Assembly: GCF_003261175.1 (NCBI RefSeq) | Contig: NZ_QLNP01000082.1 | Span: 1-47,091 of the forward strand | Length of the DNA: 47,091 nucleotides | Reading direction: 5' to 3' | From: Arthrobacter globiformis | Lineage (GTDB): Bacteria; Actinomycetota; Actinomycetes; Actinomycetales; Micrococcaceae | Part shown: piece by piece, positions 16,118 to 25,245 of the stretch | How the letters are laid out: every line of letters starts with the position of its first letter | Numbering within the stretch: position 1 is the first letter of the stretch | Notes under the pieces: generated by a model | What the model was told of the DNA's origin: nothing | The model's input: the letters and a program-made list of their open reading frames with translations, nothing else | Database searches by the model: none | Position numbers and translations under genes: made by a program

Positions 16118-16453
16118 TTACATCCCGGGCAGGTCGAGGGCCTCGAATACCTGGATGCTCGCGCCGGGCATCATGAGGTGCGGGTGTCCGTCGAGGAGGG
16201 CCAGGGCACCGTCCATGTCCTCGGCCTGCAGGATGCCGTATCCGCCCACGCTGGCGTTCGTGTCCGAGGTGCCCGACTGGCTGACCTCCTTGCCGGCACC
16301 GAGGGGCTGGCCCATGTCCACGATGCCGCTGCCGGCCCGGGATGCCCACTCCATCCACGCTTTCATGCCCTCCTGCGCGGCTTCGGGGGAACTTTCCGCC
16401 ATCTGGGATTGTGCCGACTGCGGTGCGTTGTAAAGAACTAAAAACTTCTTCAT
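16118..16453 (-). CDS. YCII-domain protein
   Basis: A 111-residue single-domain protein beginning KKFLVLYNAP, with the MAESSPEAAQEGMKAWMEW helix and the C-terminal HPHLMMPGASIQVFEAL strand typical of the YCII/DGPF family. Members adopt a dimeric ferredoxin-like fold; their chemistry is mostly unknown. The start is the ATG at 16453, with AGGA upstream; the longer frame to 16606 runs through repeat-bearing intergenic DNA. It ends four bases from the protease stop on the other strand. Function unassigned. Confidence 0.85.
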   Translation of the reverse strand: MKKFLVLYNAPQSAQSQMAESSPEAAQEGMKAWMEWASRAGSGIVDMGQPLGAGKEVSQSGTSDTNASVGGYGILQAEDMDGALALLDGHPHLMMPGASIQVFEALDLPGM

Positions 16454-16464
16454 TGCCGTTCCTG

Positions 16465-16492
16465 TCTCTGGGTAGTGGTCTCTGGGTAGTGG
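16465..16492. repeat. 14-bp direct tandem duplication
   Basis: TCTCTGGGTAGTGG occurs twice head-to-tail (16465-16478, 16479-16492), followed by the variant TCTTTGGGG. It lies 12-39 bases upstream of the YCII start, in its presumed 5' leader. Confidence 0.9.
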
Positions 16493-16684
16493 TCTTTGGG
16501 GTTGCGGGGTGACGCTCTTGCGGCGGCCGCCTCCAGGGCGTGACGCTCGCGGCCACAGGTCGATCCTAGGGGGATTCGGCCGTTGGCGATACAGTTCAAG
16601 GGCCACCGTTCACACAAGATTTGCCGGCCCGCCGGAGGGTGTTTCGCTGTGGGAAAACTTGGCCGTGCAGACGTAAAAGGCAAA

Positions 16685-16705
16685 GTTGAGCGTAGTAGAC
16701 TCAAC
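16685..16705 (+). promoter_or_regulatory. HAIR element (HspR operator) of clpB
   Basis: GTTGAGC-N7-ACTCAAC matches the HspR-associated inverted repeat (CTTGAGT-N7-ACTCAAG) with exact 7-base spacing and 12 of 14 arm positions. It lies 31 bases before the clpB start. HspR represses clpB and dnaK operons in actinobacteria and is titrated away by DnaK on heat shock. The remaining ~230 bases up to the YCII start show nothing else but a 14-bp tandem repeat. Confidence 0.85.
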
Positions 16706-16736
16706 CTAGCTAAACCGTCTTCGAAAGGAGCTCTCT

Positions 16737-19394
16737 TTGGACGCCAAATTCACCACCAAGAGCCAGGAGGCTCTTTCAGCTGCCGCCATGAACGCCTCCA
16801 CGGCCGGGAATCCGCAGGTGGAACCCGCGCACCTGCTCAAGGCACTCATGGACCAGCGGGAGGGCGTCGCCGTCGCACTCCTCCGCGCCACCGGAGCGGA
16901 CCCGGATACTGTCAGCGTCCAGGCGAGTACCGCCATCAAGGCGCTGCCCGCCACGTCCGGAAGCTCGGTCCAGCAGGCCCAGCTGTCCCGGCCTTCCCTG
17001 CAGGCGATCCAGAACGCCCAGAACGAAGCCGACAAGCTGGGCGACTCCTTCGTCTCCACCGAGCACCTGCTGCTGGGCCTCTCGGCGGGAAGCGAGGGCG
17101 TGGGCAGGCTGCTCCGCGAGGCCGGCGCGTCGCATGAGGCGTTGGCAGCGGCCCTGCCGGGGGTCCGCGGCGACCGCAAGGTCAACTCGCCAGATCCCGA
17201 GAACACCTTTCAGGCCCTGGAAAAGTTCGGCACCGACCTGACCGCGACCGCCCGCTCGGGCAAGCTGGACCCGGTGATTGGGCGGGATGCAGAAATCCGC
17301 CGCATCATCCAGGTTCTCAGCCGGCGCACCAAGAACAACCCCGTGATCATCGGTGAGCCGGGCGTCGGCAAGACGGCCGTCGTCGAGGGCCTCGCCCAGC
17401 GCATCGTCGCGGGCGACGTGCCGGAGAGCCTTCGGGGCAAGACCCTGATCGCCCTTGACCTGGCCTCCATGGTGGCCGGCGCCAAGTACCGCGGCGAGTT
17501 TGAGGAGCGCCTCAAGGCCGTCCTTGAGGAGATCAAGAACTCCGACGGCCAGATTGTCACGTTCATCGATGAGCTGCACACCGTGGTGGGTGCCGGGGCC
17601 AGCGGCGAAAGCGCCATGGATGCCGGCAACATGCTCAAACCGATGCTGGCCCGGGGCGAGCTGCGGCTCATCGGCGCCACCACCCTCGACGAGTACCGCG
17701 AGAACATCGAGAAGGACCCTGCCCTGGAGCGGCGCTTCCAGCAGGTGTACGTCGGGGAGCCCAGCGTGGACGACACCATCGGCATCCTGCGTGGCCTGAA
17801 GGAGCGGTACGAGGCCCATCACAAGGTTGCCATCGCCGACTCCGCGCTGGTGGCTGCCGCGACGCTCTCCAACCGCTACATTTCCGGCAGGCAGCTGCCG
17901 GACAAGGCGATCGACCTCGTGGACGAGGCCGCCTCCCGGCTGCGCATGGAGATCGACTCCGCCCCGGAGGAAATCGACCAGCTGCGCCGCGCCGTCGACC
18001 GGCTCACCATGGAGGAGCTCGCACTGCAGGGCGAGACTGACGCCGCGTCCGTGGAGCGCCTCGCTGCGCTGCGGGCGGACATGGCGGACAAGAAGGAGCA
18101 GCTGGCCGGCCTGAACGCCCGCTGGGAAGCCGAGAAAGCCGGCCTGAACCGCGTCGGCGACCTGAAGGCAAAGCTGGACGAGCTGCGGTCCACGGCGGAC
18201 AAGGCGCAGCGCGAAGGTGACCTGGAGACAGCGTCCCGGATCCTGTACGGCGAGATTCCGGCACTAGAGCGCGAACTGAGCGACGCCGCAGAGGCTGAGG
18301 CCGCCGTCGCCGACAAGTCTGCCCTGATGGTGGCGGAGGAGGTCACCGCCAACGACATCGCCGAGGTCATCGCGGCATGGACGGGCATTCCGGCCGGCCG
18401 CATGCTCCAGGGCGAAAGCCAGAAGCTGCTGCACATGGAGGGGGAACTCGGCCGGCGGCTGATCGGTCAGTCCAAGGCCGTCACCGCCGTCTCCGACGCC
18501 GTGCGCCGTGCACGGGCTGGCATCAGCGACCCCAACCGGCCCACCGGTTCGTTCCTGTTCCTCGGCCCCACCGGCGTCGGCAAAACCGAACTCGCCAAGG
18601 CGCTCGCGGACTTCCTTTTCGACGACGAACGCGCCATGGTGCGGATCGACATGTCCGAGTACAGCGAGAAGCACTCCGTGGCGCGCCTCGTCGGTGCGCC
18701 TCCCGGGTACGTCGGCTACGAAGAGGGCGGCCAGCTCACCGAGGCCGTCCGCCGCCGGCCGTACTCCGTGGTGCTGCTGGACGAGGTGGAGAAGGCCCAC
18801 CCCGAGGTGTTCGACATCCTGCTGCAGGTGCTCGACGACGGCCGCCTCACCGACGGCCAGGGCCGCACCGTGGACTTCCGCAACGTGATCCTGGTGCTCA
18901 CCTCAAACCTGGGCAGCCAGTTCCTCGTGGACCCGACGCTGGATGCGAACGCCAAGCGCAACGCGGTGATGGCCACGGTGAACGCTTCCTTCAAGCCGGA
19001 GTTCCTGAACCGGCTGGATGAGGTGGTGCTGTTCGATCCGCTGTCCGTGGACGAACTCGCCCGGATCGTCGAGCTGCAGGTGGCAGAGCTGACCAAGCGC
19101 CTGCAGGAGCGGCGGCTCTCGCTCGAGGTCACCGAAGGGGCCCGCTCCTGGCTGGCAATGTCCGGCTTCGACCCGGCCTACGGCGCCCGGCCGCTGCGCC
19201 GCCTTGTGCAGCGCGAAATCGGCGACCGGCTGGCCAAGGCCATCCTGGCCGGTGAAATCTCCGACGGTGACACTGTCCTGGTGGACACCGCCGCCGATCT
19301 CGGGGAACTCACTGTCGAGGGCCTGGAAGCACTTTCGGGGCCCGACGGCGGCGCTCCCCTGGGCAGCGGACTCACCGTCCGACGCCGGGACTAG
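16737..19394 (+). CDS. clpB: ATP-dependent disaggregase ClpB
   Basis: 885 residues, normal for ClpB. The order is a Clp N-domain (residues ~1-145), first AAA+ module with Walker A GEPGVGKT at 206-213, a middle coiled-coil domain (~400-530, rich in Lys/Glu/Ala), and a second AAA+ module with Walker A GPTGVGKT at 610-617 and Walker [13 protein letters not shown]. It extracts and refolds aggregated proteins with DnaK/DnaJ/GrpE in the cytosol. The start is the TTG at 16737, six bases after AAAGGAG; the next residues [12 protein letters not shown] are the conserved ClpB N-terminus. The C-terminal ~30 residues after the second module are glycine-rich and less conserved. Heat-shock control through HspR is indicated by the HAIR element. 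Confidence 0.97.
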   Translation: MDAKFTTKSQEALSAAAMNASTAGNPQVEPAHLLKALMDQREGVAVALLRATGADPDTVSVQASTAIKALPATSGSSVQQAQLSRPSLQAIQNAQNEADKLGDSFVSTEHLLLGLSAGSEGVGRLLREAGASHEALAAALPGVRGDRKVNSPDPENTFQALEKFGTDLTATARSGKLDPVIGRDAEIRRIIQVLSRRTKNNPVIIGEPGVGKTAVVEGLAQRIVAGDVPESLRGKTLIALDLASMVAGAKYRGEFEERLKAVLEEIKNSDGQIVTFIDELHTVVGAGASGESAMDAGNMLKPMLARGELRLIGATTLDEYRENIEKDPALERRFQQVYVGEPSVDDTIGILRGLKERYEAHHKVAIADSALVAAATLSNRYISGRQLPDKAIDLVDEAASRLRMEIDSAPEEIDQLRRAVDRLTMEELALQGETDAASVERLAALRADMADKKEQLAGLNARWEAEKAGLNRVGDLKAKLDELRSTADKAQREGDLETASRILYGEIPALERELSDAAEAEAAVADKSALMVAEEVTANDIAEVIAAWTGIPAGRMLQGESQKLLHMEGELGRRLIGQSKAVTAVSDAVRRARAGISDPNRPTGSFLFLGPTGVGKTELAKALADFLFDDERAMVRIDMSEYSEKHSVARLVGAPPGYVGYEEGGQLTEAVRRRPYSVVLLDEVEKAHPEVFDILLQVLDDGRLTDGQGRTVDFRNVILVLTSNLGSQFLVDPTLDANAKRNAVMATVNASFKPEFLNRLDEVVLFDPLSVDELARIVELQVAELTKRLQERRLSLEVTEGARSWLAMSGFDPAYGARPLRRLVQREIGDRLAKAILAGEISDGDTVLVDTAADLGELTVEGLEALSGPDGGAPLGSGLTVRRRD

Positions 19395-19432
19395 GAACGG
19401 GGTTGGCCCGCTCCCTTGGTTTCGTTTGGGAG

Positions 19433-20161
19433 CTAGGGGAGCAGGCTTGCCTTGAGGATGTTGCCGGACGCGGTGACATAGCAGTCCACGCGGCGATCGC
19501 CCTTGGCCCAGCTGGCCGTGCTCGGATACGCGAGGCGGTAGTTCAGGTTGTAGTCGTTGGATTTCGCCGTCAGCGGCGCGTCCTGGCACGTTTCCCTGGC
19601 CCTGGTCTTCATCGCGTCACGGCCCGGGTATGCGTCGCCGTCGGCATAGTGGGTGACTGCCACCAGCTGGGCAGAATGATCGGTGGTGCAGGCAACCACG
19701 GTGGACTTGGATGCCTCGGGGTCGAAGTCCTTGAGGCAGTCGCCCACCCGGAAGTCCAGCGGGCTCACGCTGGCCAGGGGCAGGCTTGGCCGGGGCGACG
19801 GGGCCGCCGGGGCAGGGGAAGGATCCGCCGCCGTGGCGTCCGGCCGGTTGGCCGCCTGCATGGTGGCGCCCGCGAGGAGTGACGTCAGGAGCCACACGAG
19901 CAGGCCGCCCACCACGAGCAGGGCGGCGACAAAGCCGGACTTGAGCAGGGTCTGCCGGACTTCGGGCTGTGCGAGCCGTGAGCGGAGCGATCCGCCGAGG
20001 TTCTTCGGCCGGGCCGTATGGGGTTGCGCCTGTTCCTGTGCGCCTGGATTCGGCGCGGCTGGCTTCGGCTCTGCCGTTTTGTGCTCGGCCCGTTCGGGTT
20101 GCACGGCGACGGCGCGGGCCGGCCCGCGTCCCCCGTCGTGGCTGGGATCGTTGTCATTCAT
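19433..20161 (-). CDS. Septum_form-family membrane protein
   Basis: 242 residues: a polar N-terminus (~1-70), one membrane segment at ~74-98 (FVAALLVVGGLLVWLLTSLL), a Pro/Ser/Ala linker, then an extracellular domain from ~135. That domain has the family hallmarks VGDCLKDFD, VVACTTDHSAQ and PSTASWAKGDRRVDCYV, including four cysteines. Pfam names this the septum formation family, but a direct role in division is not shown for most members. Topology predicts the C-terminal domain outside. The ATG at 20161 lacks a close ribosome site. The gene converges on clpB with 38 bases between them. Confidence 0.8.
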   Translation of the reverse strand: MNDNDPSHDGGRGPARAVAVQPERAEHKTAEPKPAAPNPGAQEQAQPHTARPKNLGGSLRSRLAQPEVRQTLLKSGFVAALLVVGGLLVWLLTSLLAGATMQAANRPDATAADPSPAPAAPSPRPSLPLASVSPLDFRVGDCLKDFDPEASKSTVVACTTDHSAQLVAVTHYADGDAYPGRDAMKTRARETCQDAPLTAKSNDYNLNYRLAYPSTASWAKGDRRVDCYVTASGNILKASLLP

Positions 20162-20390
20162 ATGGGGGCGGCACCCCTTCCTGGCGTTCGCTCAAGCGCT
20201 GGGCATCCGATTTGCGTTTCGGCGGTGTGGCCCGGGCGGCCGATTGCCGGATTCCCATGCCCGCTTAATTTCAGTCGTTCAGGAGACTCTATCGAACAAA
20301 AAATCTCTGCGAGCCCCGGATTGCCGCGGAGAAGCGGACTGCGGCGGTCCCTGGGGGCCGCCATGGCAAGCAGAGGCCGCCGAAAGCATG

Positions 20391-20396
20391 TAATCT
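20391..20396 (+). promoter_or_regulatory. Candidate -10 box of the DUF3073 gene
   Basis: TAATCT fits the actinobacterial TANNNT -10 pattern and lies 91 bases before the start codon, in the 325-base divergent region 20162-20486. No convincing -35 is visible. The rest of that region shows no further gene or repeat. Confidence 0.35.
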
Positions 20397-20486
20397 AGGG
20401 GTACGACAAATTGACCAAACATTCCGGGGCCTCACCGATCGCCAAAGGTGACCACCTCCGGTCCAAGTACAAAAGGGGGTCACGCC

Positions 20487-20720
20487 ATGGGGCGCGGCCG
20501 TCAAAAGGCAAAAGCTACCAAGCAGGCTCGGGACATCAAGTACTACTCCCCGAACACTGATTATTCGGCCCTACAGCGAGAGCTCACGGGTCCGGGAAGT
20601 CGTGCCACGAGCCACTTCGCGAATGAACCGGTTGAGCCGGACTATTCAGCCTACGTGGATAAGTACGCGGACGATTTGGATGAAGACGACGATGAGGTAG
20701 ACAGCCGTCGTATCGGTTAG
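20487..20720 (+). CDS. DUF3073 small protein
   Basis: 77 residues, very basic at the start (MGRGRQKAKATKQARDIKYYS) and very acidic at the end (DDLDEDDDEVDSRR), with the family's SPNTDYSALQRELTG centre. This is a small protein conserved in actinobacteria whose function is not known. The charge split suggests nucleic-acid or ribosome contact, but that is only a guess. ATG 20487 follows AAAGGGGG with good spacing. It stands alone and is followed by a long hairpin. Confidence 0.9.
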   Translation: MGRGRQKAKATKQARDIKYYSPNTDYSALQRELTGPGSRATSHFANEPVEPDYSAYVDKYADDLDEDDDEVDSRRIG

Positions 20721-20783
20721 TCGTTCCAGCTGAACTGCTATAAGGCAGTTGGCTGTGAGCCGCCGTCGTACACCATAGTTATC

Positions 20784-20826
20784 AGGCCCGTTGGGCATGC
20801 CGGTCTTTGGCGTGCCCACCGGGCCT
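20784..20826 (+). terminator. Long-stem terminator-like hairpin
   Basis: An 18-base arm (20784-20801, starting AGGCCCG) pairs with 20809-20826 (ending CGGGCCT) with one mismatch and one G-T wobble around a 7-base loop. It lies between the DUF3073 and VOC genes. Confidence 0.7.
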
Positions 20827-20926
20827 TTGGCGTTTCCGCGCAGGCCCCCTTGCAAACCCGCCCGTAGGAACCGTGCCCTTCAGGAACTAGGCTGGAAAGA
20901 ATTCAGCCAACGAAAGGTACGAACGC

Positions 20927-21724
20927 ATGGTGCAGCGCAGCGGGTACAGCCTTGGAGAGCTCTGCTGGACGGACGTCCAGACGCCGGACGTGGCTGCCGC
21001 CAAGGCCTTCTACGCCGCCGTGTTCGGGTGGCGGTACGAGGACCTGCCGACCCCGGACGGCCGCAGCTACGCGAAGGCCTTCCTGGACGACGACGTCGTG
21101 GCGACGGTGGCACCGCAGCCGCAGCAGGGTGACGCACAGCGGCCCGCGCAGTGGAACATCTACTTTGCCACGGACGACGCCCGGTCCACCGCGGAGGAAG
21201 CCGACCATGCCGGCGGTTCTGTGCAGTTCGGTCCGGAGGATATCGGGGACACCGGAAGCATGGTGTTTGTGGAGCCGCCGGGCGGCGGTGCCACCGGCGT
21301 CTGGCAGGCCGGAACCCACCCGGGCAGCGGGCGGCACAACGAGCCCGGCGCGTTTGCCTGGGCCGAACTGCTCACGCCCGAGCCGCAGGCCGCCGTCGGG
21401 TTTTTCCAGCAGCTGTTCGGTCACGCGGTGACGGAATACCCTCAGGACGACGGCGGCACGTACACCACGCTGATGGTGAACGGCGCAGAGGTGGCGGGCA
21501 TTGCCCCTGCCCCGCAGGAGGACGACGACGAGGACAGAGACGGCGAGCCCGGCAGCCGCGGCTGGCAGGTCTACTTCGGCGTCTCCAGCGTCAAGGAAGC
21601 CGTGCTGTCGGCTGTGGCAGCCGGGGCCGAGGTGCTGGTGGAGCCGGAGTTCGACGACGACGGCGGCATCATCGCCACCCTGAAGGACCCGCAGGGCGGC
21701 GTGTTCAGCGTCCTGGAGGTCTAG
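20927..21724 (+). CDS. Two-domain VOC (glyoxalase-like) protein
   Basis: 265 residues made of two vicinal-oxygen-chelate domains, ~8-125 and ~138-262. Each begins with a G(E/A)xxW/FAELLT-type strand (GELCWTDVQTPD; FAWAELLTPEPQ), followed by the AA..FY...FGW / AVGFFQQLFGH helix, and ends in a DPQGGVFSVLEV-type strand. Such pairs form one binding cleft for a metal or a small hydrophobic ligand, as in antibiotic-binding and glyoxalase relatives. The exact ligand cannot be read from the sequence. GAAAGG precedes the ATG, and a TAGGCT -10 candidate lies at 20888-20893. A strong terminator follows. Confidence 0.88.
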   Translation: MVQRSGYSLGELCWTDVQTPDVAAAKAFYAAVFGWRYEDLPTPDGRSYAKAFLDDDVVATVAPQPQQGDAQRPAQWNIYFATDDARSTAEEADHAGGSVQFGPEDIGDTGSMVFVEPPGGGATGVWQAGTHPGSGRHNEPGAFAWAELLTPEPQAAVGFFQQLFGHAVTEYPQDDGGTYTTLMVNGAEVAGIAPAPQEDDDEDRDGEPGSRGWQVYFGVSSVKEAVLSAVAAGAEVLVEPEFDDDGGIIATLKDPQGGVFSVLEV

Positions 21725-21731
21725 CCTTAAA

Positions 21732-21782
21732 CGCCGAGTCCCCCGTACCTGCTGTCATACGGCAGGTACGGGGAACTCGGCG
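21732..21782. terminator. Bidirectional terminator between VOC gene and purM
   Basis: A 21-base arm at 21732-21752 (CGCCGAGTCCCCCGTACC...) pairs with 21762-21782 with a single mismatch around a 9-base loop. It sits between two convergent genes. Confidence 0.85.
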
Positions 21783-21798
21783 AGGGGGCCGGTGGGGG

Positions 21799-22977
21799 TT
21801 ACGCGTAGGCGTTGACCAGCTGGACTGCGCCGCCGTCCACGCCCTTGGCGCCCTGCACGTAGTCCGGGCCAGTCTTGACCACGGCATCGGAGTCGGCGCT
21901 GACGGAGCCCATGATCCAGGACGGCAGGCCGCGCTCGTTGAGGCGGGCCACGGCGGCATCGGCAGCTTCGGCGGAGACCACGGCCACCATGCCGACGCCG
22001 AGGTTCAGCGTGCGCTCCAGGTCGGGCAGCGGGACGCGGCCCAGCTCGGAGACGAGCTTGAAGATGGCGGGCAGCTCCCAGGTGGAGCGGTCAACGGTGG
22101 CCACGAGGCCCTGCGGCAGGACGCGCGCCAGGTTGGCGGCGAGCCCGCCACCGGTGACGTGGCTGAAGCCGTGCACAGCCCTGCCGCCTGAGGCAAGGCC
22201 AGCCGTGACAGGGAAAGCCCGCGCCAGGTCCAGGCAGTCAGCGGCGTAGACGCGGGTGGGTTCCAGCAGTTCCTCGCCCAGCGTGCGGCCCAGTTCTGAG
22301 ACCTGGCGGTCCAGGGCCCAGCCGGCGTGGTTGATGACGCGGCGGACCAGCGAGTAGCCGTTGGAGTGCAGGCCCGAGGAAGCCATGCCGATCACCACGT
22401 CGCCTTCGCGAACGCGGTCCGGCCCCAGCAGCGCGTCTGCCTCAACAACGCCGGTGGCGGCACCGGCGACGTCGTACTCGTGCTCGCCCAGCAGGCCGGG
22501 GTGCTCGGCGGTTTCGCCGCCCACCAGGGCGGTGCCGGCCACGGAGCAGGCGGCAGCGATGCCGCGGACGATGTCCGCGATGCGCTCCGGAACCACCTTG
22601 CCGCAGGCGATGTAGTCGGTCATGTACAGCGGCTCGGCGCCCACCACCACGATGTCGTCAACCACCATGCCCACGAGGTCGAAGCCGATGGTGTCGTGGA
22701 TGTCCATGGCCTGGGCGATGGCCACCTTGGTGCCGACGCCGTCCGTGGACGTGGCCAGCAGGGGCTTCTTGTAGGTCAGGAGCTTCGAGACGTCGTACAG
22801 GCCCGCGAAGCCGCCGACGCCGCCAATCACCGATGCGTTGTGGGTCGCCTTGACGGCGTCCTTCATGAGTTCGACGGCGCGGTCGCCGGCCTCGACGTCC
22901 ACACCGGCGGCCGCGTAGGTGATGCCGGCGTTGTTCTGGGCAGCATTCATGTCAGCAGTGGAGGAAGCGGAAGTCAT
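21799..22977 (-). CDS. purM: Phosphoribosylformylglycinamidine cyclo-ligase (AIR synthase)
   Basis: 392 residues. ITYAAAGVDVEAGDRAVE, the ATP-binding TSTDGVGTKVAIA loop, VDDIVVVGAEPLYMTDYIACG and the C-terminal GFSHVTGGGLAANLARVLP are diagnostic of PurM. It converts FGAM and ATP to aminoimidazole ribonucleotide, the fifth step of purine synthesis, in the cytosol. The first ~18 residues precede the conserved domain and vary in the family; M10 is a possible alternative start. The start overlaps the purF stop (TGATG), so the two are translationally coupled. It ends before a strong bidirectional terminator. Confidence 0.97.
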   Translation of the reverse strand: MTSASSTADMNAAQNNAGITYAAAGVDVEAGDRAVELMKDAVKATHNASVIGGVGGFAGLYDVSKLLTYKKPLLATSTDGVGTKVAIAQAMDIHDTIGFDLVGMVVDDIVVVGAEPLYMTDYIACGKVVPERIADIVRGIAAACSVAGTALVGGETAEHPGLLGEHEYDVAGAATGVVEADALLGPDRVREGDVVIGMASSGLHSNGYSLVRRVINHAGWALDRQVSELGRTLGEELLEPTRVYAADCLDLARAFPVTAGLASGGRAVHGFSHVTGGGLAANLARVLPQGLVATVDRSTWELPAIFKLVSELGRVPLPDLERTLNLGVGMVAVVSAEAADAAVARLNERGLPSWIMGSVSADSDAVVKTGPDYVQGAKGVDGGAVQLVNAYA

Positions 22978-24707
22978 CAGGACTCTTTCTTGTCAGCGCC
23001 GACGGTCGCAGCGTCGTGGTGGAGCTCGGGCACGCGGTCGGCGTCGGTGAGCAGGTTCTCGAACTCGGCATCGGGCCCCGGGTCGCAACCGGTGGCGCCC
23101 GGCTTCTCGGCAGGGTCCTCGGTGACGGGGATGCTGTCCGGATTGCCCGGTGTGGCAGTGGCCGGTTCGATGGCGGCTTCCGCGGCGGCGTCACCGGAGG
23201 CGGCCGGGGCGCTGCCTGCCGAGGTGGCCGGCAGGCCGCCGAGGTCCGTGCGCTCCAGCAGGTTCTTGCCCAGTTTGTCCGAGCCGGGGAGCTCGATAGG
23301 GTACTTGCCCGTGAAGCAGGCGGTGCAGAGCCGTTCGCGGGGCTGCTGGGTGGCACCGATCATGCCGTCCTCGGAGATGTAGGCCAGCGAGTCGGCGCCG
23401 ATGGCCTGGGAGATTTCTTCGATCGTGGCGCCGTTGGCGATCAGCTCTGCCCGGGAGGCGAAGTCGATGCCGTAGAAGCACGGCCACTGGACCGGCGGGG
23501 AGGAAATCTTGACGTGGACGGCCGCCGCGCCGGCTTCGCGGAGCATCCGAACGATGGCGCGCTGCGTGTTGCCGCGGACGATGGAGTCATCCACCACCAC
23601 CACGCGCTTGCCGCGGATCACGGACTCCAGCGCGTTGAGCTTCAGTCGGATGCCCAGCTGGCGCAGCGTCTGCGAGGGCTGGATGAATGTGCGGCCCACG
23701 TAGGAGTTCTTGACGAAGCCGTGCGCGAACGGGATGCCGGATTCTTCGGCGTAGCCCACGGCTGCAGGGGTGCCGGATTCCGGGACCGGGATGACAATGT
23801 CCGCTTCCTGCGTGTTCTCGCGGGCCAGCTGGCGGCCCATCTCCACCCGGGATTCGTACACGGACCGCCCGGCAATCGCGGCGTCGGGGCGCGCGAGGTA
23901 GACGTATTCGAAAACACAACCGGCCGGCGTCGGCTCCGCAAAGCGCTGGGACCGCACGCCCTGCTCATCGATGGCGATGAATTCGCCGGGTTCGATTTCG
24001 CGGATGAAGCTGGCGCCCACGGTGGCCAGGGCGGACTGTTCGGACGCCACCACCCAGCCGCGTTCCAGCCGGCCCAGGCAAAGGGGGCGGATGCCGTAGG
24101 TGTCCCGCGCCGCGTACAGGGTGCCCTCGTCCATGAAGACGAAGCAGAAGCCGCCCTTGATCTTGGGGAGCAGCTCGATGGCGGTCTGTTCGAGGGACTT
24201 GCCCTCTTCACCTTCCAGCAGTGCCGTCACCAGTGCGGTGTCCGAGGTGTTGCCCTGCTTCATTTCACCGCTGAGCTGGCCGCCGTTGCGTTCCAGGATC
24301 ATGGCGTTGAGCTCGGCGGTGTTGGTCAGGTTGCCGTTGTGCGCCAGGGCCACCGTGCCGGTGCTGGTGGCACCGAGGGTGGGCTGGGCGTTGGCCCAGT
24401 GGCTGGCGCCGGTGGTGGAGTAGCGGCAGTGGCCGACGGCCAGGTGCCCGGTCAGGGTGTTCAGCGTGGTCTCGTCGAAGACCTGGGATACGAGGCCCAT
24501 GTCCTTGTAGACGTTGATCCGCTTGCCGTCGCTGGTTGCTATGCCAGCCGACTCCTGACCGCGGTGCTGCAACGCGTACAGCCCGTAGTAGGTAAGTTTT
24601 GCTACTTCTTCACCTGGTGCCCAGACCCCGAAGACGCCGCAAGCGTCCTGTGGGCCCTTTTCGCCAGGGAGAAGATCATGAGAAAGTTTTCCATCGCCGC
24701 GTGCCAC
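22977..24707 (-). CDS. purF: Amidophosphoribosyltransferase
   Basis: 576 residues. A 22-residue propeptide precedes the catalytic cysteine C23 (DACGVFGVW), which self-cleavage would expose as the N-terminal nucleophile of the glutaminase domain. The PRPP loop VVVVDDSIVRGNT lies near residues 368-380. Cysteines near LCTACF and WPCFYG fit the Fe-S cluster of the B. subtilis-type enzyme. It makes phosphoribosylamine, the committed step of purine synthesis. The last ~65 residues (after KNLLERTDLGG) are an Ala/Pro/Glu-rich tail beyond the usual catalytic length. The start is the GTG at 24707, without a strong ribosome site. It is followed directly by purM. Confidence 0.97.
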   Translation of the reverse strand: MARGDGKLSHDLLPGEKGPQDACGVFGVWAPGEEVAKLTYYGLYALQHRGQESAGIATSDGKRINVYKDMGLVSQVFDETTLNTLTGHLAVGHCRYSTTGASHWANAQPTLGATSTGTVALAHNGNLTNTAELNAMILERNGGQLSGEMKQGNTSDTALVTALLEGEEGKSLEQTAIELLPKIKGGFCFVFMDEGTLYAARDTYGIRPLCLGRLERGWVVASEQSALATVGASFIREIEPGEFIAIDEQGVRSQRFAEPTPAGCVFEYVYLARPDAAIAGRSVYESRVEMGRQLARENTQEADIVIPVPESGTPAAVGYAEESGIPFAHGFVKNSYVGRTFIQPSQTLRQLGIRLKLNALESVIRGKRVVVVDDSIVRGNTQRAIVRMLREAGAAAVHVKISSPPVQWPCFYGIDFASRAELIANGATIEEISQAIGADSLAYISEDGMIGATQQPRERLCTACFTGKYPIELPGSDKLGKNLLERTDLGGLPATSAGSAPAASGDAAAEAAIEPATATPGNPDSIPVTEDPAEKPGATGCDPGPDAEFENLLTDADRVPELHHDAATVGADKKES

Positions 24708-24754
24708 TGGTCGATTATCTCACGTCATGGGGTAGGGAAATTCCGGCGGCCGGA

Positions 24755-25189
24755 TTATGACCGCTGGCCGGGCTCGCCATCGTTCGTGGTCCGCTCCGGT
24801 GCCGGGCCCGGTTCAGTGCCCGGTGCCGTGCCCGGTTCTGCGGCCGGGTGCGTGGTTGGTGCCGTGCCTGGTGCGGAAAGTTCCGGCTCCGGCACCGCTT
24901 CGACGACGCCGCGGCGGGCGCGGCGCACGCTGGTGCGGTCCAGCACCAGCGCGGCAATTGCGCCGAGAATCACACCCGCAGCGGCGCACGGCACCATGAA
25001 GAAGCCGTACACGGAGCCGCGGTCGTAGCTGGCATCGCCGGGCAGGGCGTACGCAATGACAGCCGCCGCGGCGAAGCCCACCAGCCCGCCCAGGATCAGG
25101 AAGGGAACGTACTTGGGGGCGCGCCGGACGGTGATCTCGCGCCGTTCGGGAATTTCGTGCCGTTCAGGGGTGGGCTGGTCGGAAGACAT
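24755..25189 (-). CDS. Small actinobacterial membrane protein
   Basis: 144 residues. A polar N-terminus with RRAPKYVPF precedes two hydrophobic segments (~29-48 and ~60-85), then a Pro/Ala/Thr/Glu-rich cytoplasmic tail of ~50 residues. It resembles conserved actinobacterial two-helix proteins found beside purF and has no recognised domain. TAGGCT lies eight bases before the ATG, so the message may be nearly leaderless. It lies 47 bases from the purF start, on the same strand. Confidence 0.75.
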   Translation of the reverse strand: MSSDQPTPERHEIPERREITVRRAPKYVPFLILGGLVGFAAAAVIAYALPGDASYDRGSVYGFFMVPCAAAGVILGAIAALVLDRTSVRRARRGVVEAVPEPELSAPGTAPTTHPAAEPGTAPGTEPGPAPERTTNDGEPGQRS

Positions 25190-25245
25190 GCCATCTAGCC
25201 TACTGTCATCCCGGCCCCCGGCCTGCCCCGGCGGGTTCAGCCTGC

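Noticed and set aside
16583-17137. Long plus-strand open frame across the clpB start
   Set aside because: Arg/Gly-rich shadow of clpB in another frame; the clpB frame has full homology and a ribosome site.
19410-19433. GCTCCC/GGGAGC hairpin between clpB and the Septum_form gene
   Set aside because: Only six pairs with a 12-base loop and overlap with a stop codon; too weak to call a terminator.
23016-25028. 670-codon plus-strand frame opposite purF
   Set aside because: Antisense shadow of purF, repetitive Gly/Val/His composition, no domain.
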